From Rhabditophanes sp. KR3021 (Eukaryota; Nematoda; Chromadorea; Rhabditida; Alloionematidae): DNA of 64,000 bases. The notes beneath the pieces were generated by a model, which saw only the letters and a list, made by a program, of their open reading frames with translations, was not told the DNA's origin and searched no databases. A program made the position numbers and the translations under genes. Below, piece after piece: positions 36,301 through 47,688 of this stretch (position 1 is the first letter of the stretch; the number at the start of each line of letters is the position of its first letter). Location of the stretch: NCBI GenBank assembly GCA_963281155.1, contig CAUJLY010000003.1:62001-126000 (forward strand), read 5' to 3'.

Positions 36301-38637
36301 AATTGGTTACTTGCATCGTTAAATATTAGTGATTGATTTTATTTATTATATATTGTATGTTCTCATCATAATTAAGATACGATAAGTCAAGTGGCAGTTG
36401 ACGGAATAAGCAGTCGCTTATTTGTTTCGCATTCATTTTTAATCAGTTATTGTTTGGGGTGTGGAGGAGAATGAAAATTTATTCTAATACATAATAATAC
36501 ATATGTAAAGGATTTATATTAAATAGCCTTTTAAAAAAGTGAATATTTAAGCGACCTTATATACATATTTGGTCGATATCAAAAAATATTGTTCAGTTAT
36601 TAGCAAACGATCTAACAAATGACAAGGGAGCCAAGTGATTTGAGTGTTGCTACTCCTCTGATATAGATACTACCACTTACTAACCATAAGACACTTTAAC
36701 TAACTATAACAACATTCATCTTCCTCATCCCTACAAAATGGTAATTTTGTCGCCCATTTCCGGTCCTTCAGAATACATTCACATGCACATTTATTTTTAC
36801 TCTACTCACAGATTAGTCCCATCTAATCGACTTAACTCAAAAGGTACTGATGAATGTGTGTGCAAATTGTCATTCACTCTCCCTCAACTTCTTTTGCATC
36901 AGATCAGAAGAGATCCAAGTATATTTAAAATAATATCTCTCTCTATACTCATACCAATAAATGCTCCATCTTCTTTTTGGGCGAGGATCATTATCCGAAA
37001 GTGGCGTCACACTCTCCAACCGAATCATTGCTACCACCAATCTTTCCCTGCATTTTTAAAGTATCAAGCCTTGTCAGATGATGAGCATTAATTGTCACAA
37101 CTATCTTATGAAAGAACAAATAAATATTGTTTAAATTGATACCAAATCTGGGAAAGGATCATCAATTATTTGATCGTTATATCACAGATTAGGGACCGGC
37201 TAGGCTTGACTCGCCCAAATGAGCCTCACCGCCCAATATACTTATCAACATTCATATACAGAGAATCGTAAAGAAACCGGTAATTATTAAGCCGACAGTG
37301 TATTATTATACACACAGATCTAGTATATGTATATATACCTCCCAATACTGGCTCCAAATAAGGCAAAACACACACTAGGTTCTTCTTCATCTCATACCCA
37401 AGTTCATGTCTTGTGTGTGGATGGATATATCTATCTGCGTATATATTAATGTTTATAGATTCACTAAATTGACAGCTAACCAATTTTTAAGTGGGACATG
37501 CTCTGATAACGACGCCTGTTTTGGGTACTAACTAAAAAGAGAAAAGTCAACCTCATCATCTATATACATACAAATATATCTGCAGCTCATTTCATTTATA
37601 GATATATATTAAATGTTTATCAAAAAAATATAATAATTTTAATTCCTGATGCATATTTACATACACATCTAAGGGTATGGATAATAATAAAAATATCATC
37701 CTTACTACAGTCTTGTTATCAAGATTATCAAAAAGGGAATAATGAGGGAGAGAGTTGATTTGTATGGTTGAATAAGTTTGAATGTTACTGTATACAAAAG
37801 GATATGTGTAGATGAAGTGAATGATTAGGTGTGGGTAAAGAAAAGCCTACACAAAGGATCCACTAAACCAGGTGCTTAAAGGCAAATAAGACAAGGCAAG
37901 GGTACTGTATGTAGGCAAGACAGGTGTCTGAGGTGAAGAAAAGTGATAGACCTTCATTATTATAATTGGTATCAAATTTCATTTACTTCAAATACTGATC
38001 CTGCCTAAATATTTGGTCACCCACAGGCTTCGCCTTAAACCTCATCAAACCACACAATCCACTGAATTGTCCTTTGATTTGACCTTAAACAAACCCAATA
38101 GCCTTCCTTTGATTGATGGTATTGTAATAACACTTCCGTTACTATTTAAAGATTACCTTCATCCCTGACTAAGGCACCTAATTACCAGGTACCTTTAAAT
38201 ACCACCAACAAAACAATATTTAATAGATGTTTATACATCTAGTGATTGTAATTCACCAGTTATTGGGACTGATTAATTGACACTCAACCATAATTATTTA
38301 CCTTTTGTGTGTTGTAAGACCTTGTTTATGATGATTGAGTGTCATCATAATATTTTAGATATTAAAAAGTGACTAACTGTCTTTGGCCGGTGATAAACTT
38401 TGAATTAGATATCTTATTTGAGGGATCTTGGAGAAAGGTAGTTGGAAGTATCAAAGCTTTGGAAGAGTATGATGGGTCATTTTGAAAGCAAACACATCTC
38501 CCCGACTTCCTGAACAGAATGAGAAGAGTGGAGAGATGACAAGGGGCAAGTGTTTAAAATTTGATTTGCTTAAGTTACAATATTTTGGTATTAGTTTGGT
38601 GATTTAATAAAGAGACATATTCTAAAACCATTAAAAT
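33392..38637. other. 5.2-kb gene-free stretch upstream of prospero
   Basis: Long AT-rich region. A 117-codon open frame at 36,738-37,091 (+) starts with ATG but shows no domain or splice partner, and I do not call it a gene. An inverted repeat is at 38,278-38,350. Likely holds prospero regulatory sequence. Confidence 0.45.
38278..38350. repeat. overlapping inverted repeats
   Basis: Two alternative stems share one arm region: TGACACTCAA (38,278-38,287) with TTGAGTGTCA (38,335-38,344), and TTATGATGA (38,326-38,334) with TCATCATAA (38,342-38,350) around the 7-base spacer TTGAGTG. Both are perfect by eye. Confidence 0.7.
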
Positions 38638-39044
38638 ATGGATGATAATAAGTTGGTTGGTGAGGAGAAAGACGATGGTGCAAACAGACAAACTGACAAA
38701 CAAATGGTGGCAAATGCTGGTCCTAATAAGTCAAAATTGTTGACTCAGGTGAGTGTCTCTATCTAACTTTTGTCCTGTTTGCGTAATTTGTTTTAAACGG
38801 TCCTTAATTGTTTATTTATTATAATTTAAATGGTGAACCTTTTGCCTTGTTTAGATGTGTCTTCTAATAATAATGAGTTTAAATAAACTTTTAGGAGGAA
38901 ATGACGAAGTTTCTTAGTGACCGAATTTTTAGCATGCAAAATTCAATCCACCAACACACGGGCCCTGTCAGATTAGCCAAAATAGATACACCAAAACAGG
39001 ATGCTTCTGATAGAAAAGAAGAGCAGGGATGCAAGATCATTTGA
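38638..39044 (+). CDS. small two-exon protein with CaaX-like C terminus
   Basis: Exons 38638-38748 and 38895-39044 are joined by a canonical intron (CAG|GTGAGT...TTTTTAG|GAG), phase 0, giving 86 residues. ATG at 38638 follows an in-frame stop. The product is hydrophilic: an acidic/Gln-Asn-rich N terminus (MDDNKLVGEEKDDG), a helical segment LLTQEEMTKFLSDRIFSMQN, a short HTGPVRLAK, and a basic/acidic tail ending GCKII. The last four residues, C-K-I-I, could be a prenylation (CaaX) box, which would tether it to membranes. I do not recognise a family. The good splice sites, intact frame on both sides and protein-like composition support a real gene. Confidence 0.6.
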
Positions 39045-40796
39045 TGGATAAAATATTGAGTGTATGTTGTGTGTGTATAAAAATATAATAATTGTACCCT
39101 TACCTATATAATAAAAGAATTAATTTAAAAGTTTAAAACCAGGTGGTAAAAAAGAGTGGTATGTGTGTGGGGTTAGTATTATTTTTTATGTAGTGAAGAC
39201 AACTTCTAAACAATAACCAATTGAGGGCATATAAATTTATTTACAAGCATTAAAGAGAAACTACTTGGTTTTTTGTTGTTTTATAACATTAAAAAATATG
39301 GTTGCATGGGTGAGTGAAGGCTTTATTATGATATATATTATTAATTTTGTAATACCATACACCTGTGTGTAAGTAATGCGGTAATTAGTTGTTCATAAAC
39401 AAAAAAAGCAAGTGGCATTTAATGTAGACAAGTTTGTTAGGTACTTTTAAAAATGTTACAAGACCTTGATTAGTTCTTATTAAGGGAGTGAATGAATAAA
39501 TAAAATAGCTGCATAAGACTAAAGAAAGCAAATAAATATTCAATTTCTTGGCATTCAACATATTACATTTGATACAGACACCTGTAAGACAAGGGACCAA
39601 GTTTATATCTGGAAAGTGAAGTACAAGCTACCTTCGCAACCTTGATACTTGTTGGTGCAGTACTTTGTAGTAAGTCTAAAGTTGTGGCTTTTGTTTATGA
39701 ATATTAAATAGGCAAAAGTTTCTTTTTTTAGTTTATGTATGGTGAAGAGAAAGTGGGGAATGATATTAAAATAGGAAAAAATAAAAGAATAAAAAGATGG
39801 AAATTGTATTAGTAATGAGATGGAATTAAAAAGTCATGTCATTGAAATAGATCATAATATGTATAAAGGTATAAGACAAAACAAAATGCCTTTCCTTATA
39901 TAGAGATATTGTGTTGAGGTTCAAATACTTTGCCAAACAAAAAACTTCTCATGACAGGAAGGATTTGGGAATGCTAATCTTTGCCAGCCTTTCAACACAA
40001 TAAGTTCCTATTTTTAATTATATTTTCGTACATCATTATGATTAGGTTGTTGCGTCATTGGGTATGTTACAATCATCCACTTTGGTTCTTAATGAAGAGG
40101 TGATTCAATTAAGCTGTTCTGTCTAGGTTGGATTTAATTAAAAGCCGGTAGTGCATGCTTCTGTCTGGAGTCGTCCTTTCCTGGATCTCATCACCAAATA
40201 CCTTTCCTCTGAAGTGTGACAAAAGAATCGTATACGATGAATAAATTATTGAATTTATTTTAGTTCGAATTCGGGGGAGGTGTTGTTATTGTGGTAGAGA
40301 AGTGATATAAGTTTAACGCGAATGTATATAACTTTCATATACATACAAATGATAAATAAGTCTAATTCACACGTCTCATCGTTGTTATTGTGGTTGTAGT
40401 TTAGAACGGTACCGGAAATGTATTGACTCAACTTGATAATTTATGTACGTATTTCAAATATTGTTATTTAAAGGACTTAGTCAAGAAGATTAAGTTCTGT
40501 TCATTTTAAGTGTTATACTTTTGTGTAAAGATGGTTTGATGTAATGGGATTGCTTTAATTAAAAAGATAAACCTATACACAGGCAAAATATGAATATTAA
40601 ATGAATGGGTCTCGAAATTTGGTTAAATGAAGTAACTTAGGTAAGACATGGTCAGGTGTAAGTTCACGTAAATTCAAATTTATTGGCCCAACAGAGATAT
40701 AAATGAGGACAACTTGTTATCGTTCTTTAACTGTCGTCATTAGACAACAAGGTGTCCTGTTATCAAGTTGCTTCAACTCCTCATTTACTCAAAATC
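39045..40796. other. 1.75-kb gene-free stretch
   Basis: AT-rich, with no supportable exon. A slightly GC-richer patch near 40,140-40,215 is unexplained. Probably the promoter of the next gene. Confidence 0.45.
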
Positions 40797-42098
40797 ATGG
40801 AAACTTTTTCTGGAACCTCTAAACCTTCTCCATGGAATGTCTTCAATCCAATTTCGAGACGTCACAACAACCTCTATGGTAGTGGCCCGCATACTACTCA
40901 TGACTCCGGCAGATGGAGTAACAACGGACCATCCTCTCATTACTTTGGCATTTCTCCTGATAGGTCGTCTGGTAACAAAGGATTTGAAGGTGACTTTTTT
41001 GAACGTATCTACTCTCCTGACGCCAAGTTTGAGGCTGAAAGGATGATGATGGCTTCTTTGTCAAAAGCTGGTTCAAGGGACCAAGCAAACCGCAGTGACA
41101 AGATTAGAAAGTACTGTCGAATGACTGTGGTTGAAATCGGATCTCAATATGGAGCCAAGGAGTGGAAACGTATTTTGAGTCAAAATGAGACTACTGACAT
41201 TGGTGTTATCCTCCAACTACAAAAGAAAAGGGAGAAGGAGTGTGGCTGTGAAGTTGAAGAGAACCTTGCTACTACTGATCCAAGCAGCACTCTGGCCTCT
41301 CCTTCTATGTTTGACTTTTCTGTCAAATCTGATCAGTACTGGGAGGAAGGTTTGAAGGATTATGGGCCTGGAAGTGACATGTTCAAGATTGCGGAAAACT
41401 TGAAACTTGGAAGCAATCCTATGGCCGGCAACAACAACTCCCGCCATTCTCTCAACACCAGTCCAAGCTCAAAGAATGAAACCACCAGAAAAGGATGGAA
41501 CTCTGCTTATGCTGGCTTGATGCCTGTCCCCACCACTTCTTCTGCTCCAACTGAATCTACCGTGTACCTTAACTTCTTAAACAACCTAATCAAAAAGATG
41601 GAGGTTGGAAAGGTGGTGAGTGTTGGTGGGAAGAAGCAATTAATTGAAAGGGCAGTTGAGAAGATGGTCTACAGCAGATCCGCAATCAAAGCCATCTCTG
41701 ACACCAAAACCAAATTTGGATGGGAAAAAGAATTCACGGCCAAATTTGGCAACAATGATTTTGTGATGAAGGAGCTTTATCAGAAGAATTTTGTCTACGA
41801 AGTTGAACCCAACAGACCACGTATGTCAAGCAAAGTTCGTGCCATTCTCGAAAAACACCGGCCACTCCTTTTAGCCAGGGCTGAAACTGTTAAGAGCGAT
41901 ACTGATGTTGTAGACAAGAAAAGAACTGAAAAGGTTGAAAGAGATCGTGAAGTCGAACCAAAACCCAAAAGAGTAGGAAAAAAAGGAATGAAGGCAACAT
42001 CGTCAATTGAAGGAACTTTAACAACTATGGATGGCAGTGGTGTTGCCAAAGTAATCAAGCCATCAGGAGAATCCAGAACTGCCAAGGAAATAGTTTAA
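40797..42098 (+). CDS. unclassified 433-residue protein, intronless
   Basis: A single open frame from ATG at 40797; it stays open upstream to about 40,750 without another ATG. The N-terminal 70 residues are Ser/Asn/Gly/His-rich and disordered. A predicted helical block follows (KFEAERMMMASLSKAGSR, DKIRKYCRMTVVEIGSQYG, EWKRILSQ), then a disordered middle, a second helical block near residues 255-350 (TVYLNFLNNLIKKMEVGK, LIERAVEKMVYSRSAIKAI, FVMKELYQKNFVYEVEP), and a highly charged Lys/Glu tail. No signal peptide, membrane segment or known domain is evident. Codon use and length argue for a genuine, probably lineage-restricted gene. Intronlessness contrasts with neighbours and could mean a retrocopy. 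Confidence 0.7.
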   Translation: METFSGTSKPSPWNVFNPISRRHNNLYGSGPHTTHDSGRWSNNGPSSHYFGISPDRSSGNKGFEGDFFERIYSPDAKFEAERMMMASLSKAGSRDQANRSDKIRKYCRMTVVEIGSQYGAKEWKRILSQNETTDIGVILQLQKKREKECGCEVEENLATTDPSSTLASPSMFDFSVKSDQYWEEGLKDYGPGSDMFKIAENLKLGSNPMAGNNNSRHSLNTSPSSKNETTRKGWNSAYAGLMPVPTTSSAPTESTVYLNFLNNLIKKMEVGKVVSVGGKKQLIERAVEKMVYSRSAIKAISDTKTKFGWEKEFTAKFGNNDFVMKELYQKNFVYEVEPNRPRMSSKVRAILEKHRPLLLARAETVKSDTDVVDKKRTEKVERDREVEPKPKRVGKKGMKATSSIEGTLTTMDGSGVAKVIKPSGESRTAKEIV

Positions 42099-43514
42099 TT
42101 TGGAATATATGCTCAAGTAGACATTTGTACTACTTAAAAGTGTTAACAAGTTGTGGTAATTTGTATTTTATATGTCATTTTAAAAAGTATGTTTTGTCAA
42201 TTGTTAGTTTATGTATGTTGATTTGAACAATGTTTGTAAACTTTTTGAATTCGAATGAAATATAAATATATATCTGTTAAAGTTATGTGTTTATAAAAAA
42301 TGAATTAATAAGAATGGAGATAAAAATAATTTATGCAAAAGTAATTGCTTTAAAGTGAATTTATAATTTAGTGATGCAAAATGTGGGACATTTCATTGCA
42401 ATAATTTGATCATTCTAACAATTATCATTAATATGATGTAATTTGCATTTTATTATGTATAAATAGATTGACATGTCTTAATGAGTGACTATTCGACTTT
42501 TGCTATTTTTACCAAATCAGCTTGGCATTATCCTTTGCTTTTTACTTTATTGAGACTGTCTCTTCTGACAGGTTATCTGAACATCATACATAAACAATTA
42601 TCCATACACAGATACTAGGCAAAAGGGAAAGTTTGATGTGAGGAAAAGCAAGATGGAAGAGATTTTAAAATATAAGTGACAGAGAGAATGAAGTAGATAC
42701 TGAAAAAAGTGAATGGTACAAATTTAAATGTTCAAAAAGAAAAATAAGCTTGAATTAAAAATATTCAAAAGATTACAAGTAATCAAAAACAGTTTTAAGA
42801 AGTTTTCCAAAGCTGATTGCAAAAAGGCACATTTTATGACGAGTATCTTTGTAATACAAGAGAATTATTCTTTAAGCATTTCCACATTGAACTTCATATA
42901 AAAGGCCACTTAATTATATTTATTTTGCAGACTCTTATCCTTGAAACCTTTATAAAGAACAATACAGGGACAAATATTTAGATCATCTATCGAAATACAA
43001 TAAAGATCCATATAATTATATATAATAAATCCAATAATGTAACTACTATATATTAATCTCCTAAGCTATTTATAATTCAATATAAATTCTAAACTTATTT
43101 TTCCTATATTTGTGATCTATCCATATCCTAGATGTGTTTTTTAAACAACTAGCTTTTCTTTTATAAAGTTCTAAAGAATATATATTTTTGGTAAAGAATC
43201 AAAAAGTATCCAACAAAAAAAGTAATTATGTATTTCTATGACAAAATCAACATGAGACTTTTATTTATTAAAATCAATTATGTCTACGAGTAAAATTTAA
43301 TTTAAAATGTCTTCTCCAACTGCGGTCAATTTCCGCAACTAATAAAGAGAGCTTTCTTTATGATCTATATTCATCACACAAAACAGTCCACATAATAACT
43401 GTCAAAACCGGGAAATATAACTATACTCCTATATTTCATAATATTATTAAGAATGAACAAATAATCAGGTTAAAAAAATGTATTATTACAACTAACAAAA
43501 TATGAACATATTAT
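42099..43514. other. convergent 3' flanks, 1.4 kb
   Basis: Very AT-rich sequence between two convergent stop codons. No exon, RNA gene or repeat family recognised. Confidence 0.5.
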
Positions 43515-44772
43515 CTATTGCTTTGATTTGTGATTAAGTTCAGGCGTTTTCCAAGGAATATTAAATGAGGCAGAGGAATGAGCTGGTGTCGGGGGAGCTT
43601 TTTTGATGAAAGACGCTTTGAGAATTGACCGGGCCGCTGGTGTAATACTTCCTAACCTTCGACTAAGTGTTGATAGTCCTTGCTTGTTCCCCAACGTCGA
43701 CGTCTTTTTGTTTTTGGCCACATTTTTGGTAATAATGTCGTTTACCAAATTATGAGCCAGTTGATCACGGACAGACATTTGGGTCATTGAAAATGAAGGA
43801 GTCCGATCACCAATCGAACCCAAATCACCATCTTTGCCATCGAGTCTGAATGGTGTTCCGTCAATTACTCCCCACGTCATTTTAGGAGATTTATCTAAAT
43901 CACTCGAATCGGCTTCGAATCTTTCATTCATCTGCTCTTCTTGTGTTTTTGAGTTTTGAGTGTTCCCCTCATTGGCTCCCTTTTTGTCATAGACATCCTT
44001 CGACAACCTCGTAGCTTTCCTATTAATAACCTTGTTATCCATTTCGTTCCTTCTAATATTTTCAGCTATCGTCAAAGCCACTTCCTTTGGGTTCCAGAAT
44101 AATTTATTAATGGCCTCTGCTTTCCATCCTATCACACTATTACTATCACATCTTTCATTATTAGCAATACTAATAGCTTGTTCATCCGCTGCCTGATTGC
44201 CCATCAAGGCTTTCATCTTGCTATCATAGTTTTTGTTATGATTCTCCACCGCTTCCCAACACCATGCGAATTTCTTCCTTAATTCCTGATTCGCTGCCTC
44301 CACAATATCTTCATAATCAGCATTGTCTTCTGATGTGAATCGCTCAAGATACGAGTCAATATTTAAATCATCCAACAGCGTTTTCTCTTTGGCGGGTTCC
44401 CTTGTTTAGAAGTTCCAGGCTTGTCTTCGTGAACTGAAGGAGTTTCTAAAAGATTTGGTGTAGAAATAACAAGCCGCCGAGTCGAGTAGATGTCCTTTAA
44501 CTCCCCCATTACTTCCAAATCACCATTGAATAAGGCATCTGCGTATTGTGTTTGGACCTTTAAGTTATATTGGAGTAAATAAAATGATAAATTACCTTTA
44601 ACTTTTTCAACTGAGGAAAGTAATCTCTTTCTATGATTTTTTCTAACCCACTCAGGAAGGTCTTTTCGTCAAGGACATGTTTTACTATTTTGCGCTTCTT
44701 GACCGTTTCAATGTTGGGATTAATACCCACTTTAGCATCAGGAACTTTAAAAACGGCACAACTATCCGTCAT
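43515..44772 (-). CDS. ess-2: ESS-2 (DGCR14) spliceosome-associated protein, with a frame break
   Basis: Exons 44596-44772 and 43515-44557. ESS-2 is a nuclear protein of late spliceosomal complexes. Family marks: KRKIVKHVLDEKTFLSGLEKI and ERDYFPQLKKLK in exon 1, DSYLERFTSEDNADYEDI in exon 2 (family ...fl..yTSEDNaSF.eI), and PKMTWGVIDGTPFRLDG with ARSILKASFIKK near the end. The reading frame of the first ~60 codons of exon 2 (VQTQYADALFNGDLEVMG...) does not continue into KTLLDDLNIDSYL: one base is missing somewhere in 44,388-44,408, and no intron fits. With that base the protein would be about 406 residues, a plausible length. I suspect a sequencing indel rather than a dead gene, since everything else is well preserved. 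Confidence 0.85.
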
Positions 44773-45006
44773 CTCAACCTATACAAATATCAATAAATAA
44801 AAGTTAACTAAATGCAACAAAGAGCAGAACAGTTTGGAAAAGTATGTCTCCTCAACATGACTAAATCAGCACACACCCATCTAAAAAGATCGTGACAGTT
44901 CAGTATTTGAGACAATAAAATATCTGTGATCATCATTGCTTCTTTAACAACAAAACTACTCTCGTCTCTAAGTTGTCGATTATTGTCGCACAAAGGTATT
45001 GAAGTA
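44773..45006. promoter_or_regulatory. shared divergent promoter region of ess-2 and msrB
   Basis: Only 234 nt separate the two divergent start codons, so both promoters must lie here or overlap the neighbouring 5' exons. No motif was identified. Confidence 0.5.
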
Positions 45007-45551
45007 ATGTCGTCGTGTGGAGGTTAGTTTGGTTCAACATTTAATTATTTTTATGTAAATTGTAGGAGCTAGTTCGAAGCTGGATAAAGATCCTAAGCAA
45101 ATAACGAAAGAAGAGTGGAAAAAAGTCCTCACTCCCGAACAATTCCATATCACCCAAGAAGCCGGAACTGAGCCAAAAGGGACTGGTAAATTGGATAACT
45201 TCTTCAAACCAGGCAATTACAACTGCATTTGCTGTGGTATAGAATTATTCCTATCAGACAACAAATTTGATTCAGGCTGTGGATGGCCGGCTTTTGATGA
45301 ATCCGTTGGTAACGACAAAAATATAATTAGATTGGAAGACAACTCGTATGGTTATTTAAGAACAGAAGTCCGTTGTAAAAACGTATGTTTGTCAAATGTT
45401 TATTCAAAATATATCAATCTTATTATTTCAGTGTAATGCACATCTTGGTCATGTTTTTGACGATGGTCCAAAAAATACAACAGGCCAAAGATATTGCATC
45501 AACAGTTGTGCCATTGGTTTTTTTCCAGCACCACCAAAACAAGACAAATAA
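45007..45551 (+). CDS. msrb: methionine-R-sulfoxide reductase (MsrB)
   Basis: Exons 45007-45022, 45066-45382 and 45432-45551 join in frame to 150 residues. MsrB reduces methionine-R-sulfoxide in oxidised proteins. Family signatures are complete: [16 protein letters not shown], the zinc-binding pair CICC in [11 protein letters not shown] and CNAHLGHVF (the second pair straddles an intron), [12 protein letters not shown], and the active-site [11 protein letters not shown] with Cys (not selenocysteine). The first exon is only 16 nt (MSSCG); it was chosen because GTTAGT and TTGTAG give an in-frame start, while a TTG-only start would be atypical. No mitochondrial targeting peptide, so cytosolic location is inferred. 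AATAAA at 45,587-45,592 is a likely poly(A) signal. Confidence 0.93.
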
Positions 45552-45951
45552 ATATAAATAATCCACAAAAAACATTCTCATAATTCAATAAAATTTATTT
45601 TTTATACTTGTCTTAACTCTTTTTCTTTCGCTTTTATTTGATTTCCTCATTTTCTGGAAGACACCACACTAGCAATAACTTTCATATCCAACTTCCCTTA
45701 ATGGCCTACTAAGGCAAAGAAGATGTTGAGATTTGGTGTGTCTTTTCTTGACATATTAGTGTGACTAAGATGGTGCTTCCCTCAAGTACCAACTCAAAAT
45801 CTTTCCTTTATTAGCACATCACATTATATGTGTGAAATGTTTTTCTTCTCATACAAAGACATAATTGGTCTGGATAACTTTTTGCTAGTTGTTTGTTTAA
45901 ATTGGTAATTTGAGTGTCTAAATTTTTTTCTAGATAACCAAATGTCATAAT
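45552..45951. other. noncoding spacer, receptor promoter
   Basis: No coding signal. TTTTTTTCTAG ends at 45,933, 18 bases before the receptor ATG, and may be a spliced-leader acceptor. Confidence 0.45.
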
Positions 45952-47688
45952 ATGATATTTATTCGCTTGTTTGTTATCTCTTTATTACCTAGTGTGTATG
46001 CTATTTCAAATGCCAGTACAGCCAGCGTTCGACTTTACCGGCACTTACTAAAAGATTACGAAAAGAATGTGAGGCCTTCGATTAGGTATGATCTACCGAT
46101 TCAGATTATTTTTACATATTCATTAATTCAAATAATTGATGTGGATGAACGCAACCAGATTCTCAGTACAAATGGGTGGATTAATCAAAATTACTTCGAT
46201 TATCGTTTGATTTGGGATCCGAATGAGTATGAAAACATTACATACATTCATATTCCACATAATTTAATTTATTTACCAGATATTGTTCTTTATAATAATG
46301 CCGATTCCAGTTATTTGAAGTCAATTATGAGTACGGATGTTGTTGTTCATTATAATGGTAACGTCACATGGATATCGGCCGGCATATTCAAAAGTTCTTG
46401 TCCGTTGGATGTAGGTTTCTAGGAAGGATGAATGAAGTGGTATCTTTTTTAGGTCACATTATACCCCTTTGACAAGCAAATTTGCTACCTCAAATTCGCT
46501 TCATGGGCTTTCGATGGCACAAAAATAGACATTCAATTAAAGTCACAGCAAGGAGACTTAAGCTATTACACACCTAGCTCTGAATGGAATCTAATATTAG
46601 TTAGAGCAGAAAAACAATTGATGCGTTACTCATGTTGTCCGGAACCGTATCCTTACATTGATATACAGATTGAAATTGAGAGAAGGCCGTTGTCATTTGT
46701 GTTTAGTTTAATTTTACCATGTGTTTTGATTTCGCTTGTTGCTTTGTTAGGCTTTTATATGCCTTCTGATAGTGGGGAGAAAGTTACATTGGGTGAGTAC
46801 ATGATAGCACTCGTTTCATTTCAGATTGAGTCCGTTCAGTGAGTGTTATTTTAAATAAACGAGTCAATTACATCAAATCAATTGATAATTTTTAAACCGA
46901 CCCACTCACTCCAAGCAATACATTTTTGATGAAAAGTTTTATATTTCCAGGAATAACATCACTACTCTCGACAACCGTCGTTTTAATGATGGTGGCGGAT
47001 GGAATGCCTCCAACCTCGGAGGCCTTACCACTAATCGGCCTTTACTATGGCGTGACCATTTTCATCGTGTCCCTGGCCACGGCAATGACAGTGTTCACCC
47101 TAAATTTGCATCACCAAGGCGTGAATGGCCGACAAATACCTGCATTCATCCAAAAACTAGCTTTCAATTACCTAGCACCCATTTTATTCATCAAAATTGA
47201 CCAATACCACTCCCTAAATCAGCACATAGAATACTTTTTCAACAAAAATAACCGCAAAAAGTCAGGTTTATATTTTAAAAAAAAGAAAAGTACATGTTCC
47301 CAAATAAATTTTGATCCCAAACCTTCCTTTTGCAAGGGTCCGCAATCAAAACCTTTTTTGGATCCTGACAAAACACCAAGCACAGACACTTTTCAGGAGG
47401 ATTTTTTGATGGTGCTGGATAAGTTGCATGCTACCATTGAAAGGTAATTTATGTTGTGATGATTAAAATTATAAATGCTCTTTCAGAAATGAATTGAGAC
47501 TAGAAGAAAAAGACGTCAGAAACACCAGAAAGTTGGAATGGCAACAAACGGCCTTGGTCCTGGATCGTTTCTTTCTCATTTGTTTCATGATAGGAACAAT
47601 CGCATCTGCGATGTGCATAATATTTCAACAGCAGATATCAAACTTTTCAATCTTCTCACTCTTCTCATCTAACTCCACAACACCATAA
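45952..47688 (+). CDS. nicotinic acetylcholine receptor subunit, alpha type
   Basis: Exons 45952-46410, 46453-46792, 46951-47443 and 47487-47688 give 497 residues. Cys-loop ligand-gated cation channel subunit. Signal peptide at 1-17. The Cys-loop is Cys150-Cys164 (CPLDVTLYPFDKQIC). The vicinal Cys214-Cys215 in YSCCPEPYPY define an alpha-type subunit able to form the principal ligand face. M2 follows GEKVTLGITSLLSTTVVLMM, with the preceding glutamate of cation channels; M3 is LYYGVTIFIVSLATAM, and M4 begins at WQQTALVLDRFFLICF. Loop A reads IYLPDIVLYNNAD, with Tyr where Trp is usual. The large cytoplasmic loop is short and basic (KKKKSTC). The gene converges on ogt-1, 297 nt away. Confidence 0.93.

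Noticed and set aside
36738..37091. 117-codon plus-strand ORF with ATG upstream of prospero
   Set aside because: No domain, no splice partner, composition compatible with chance in a 5-kb spacer. Transcript data could revive it.
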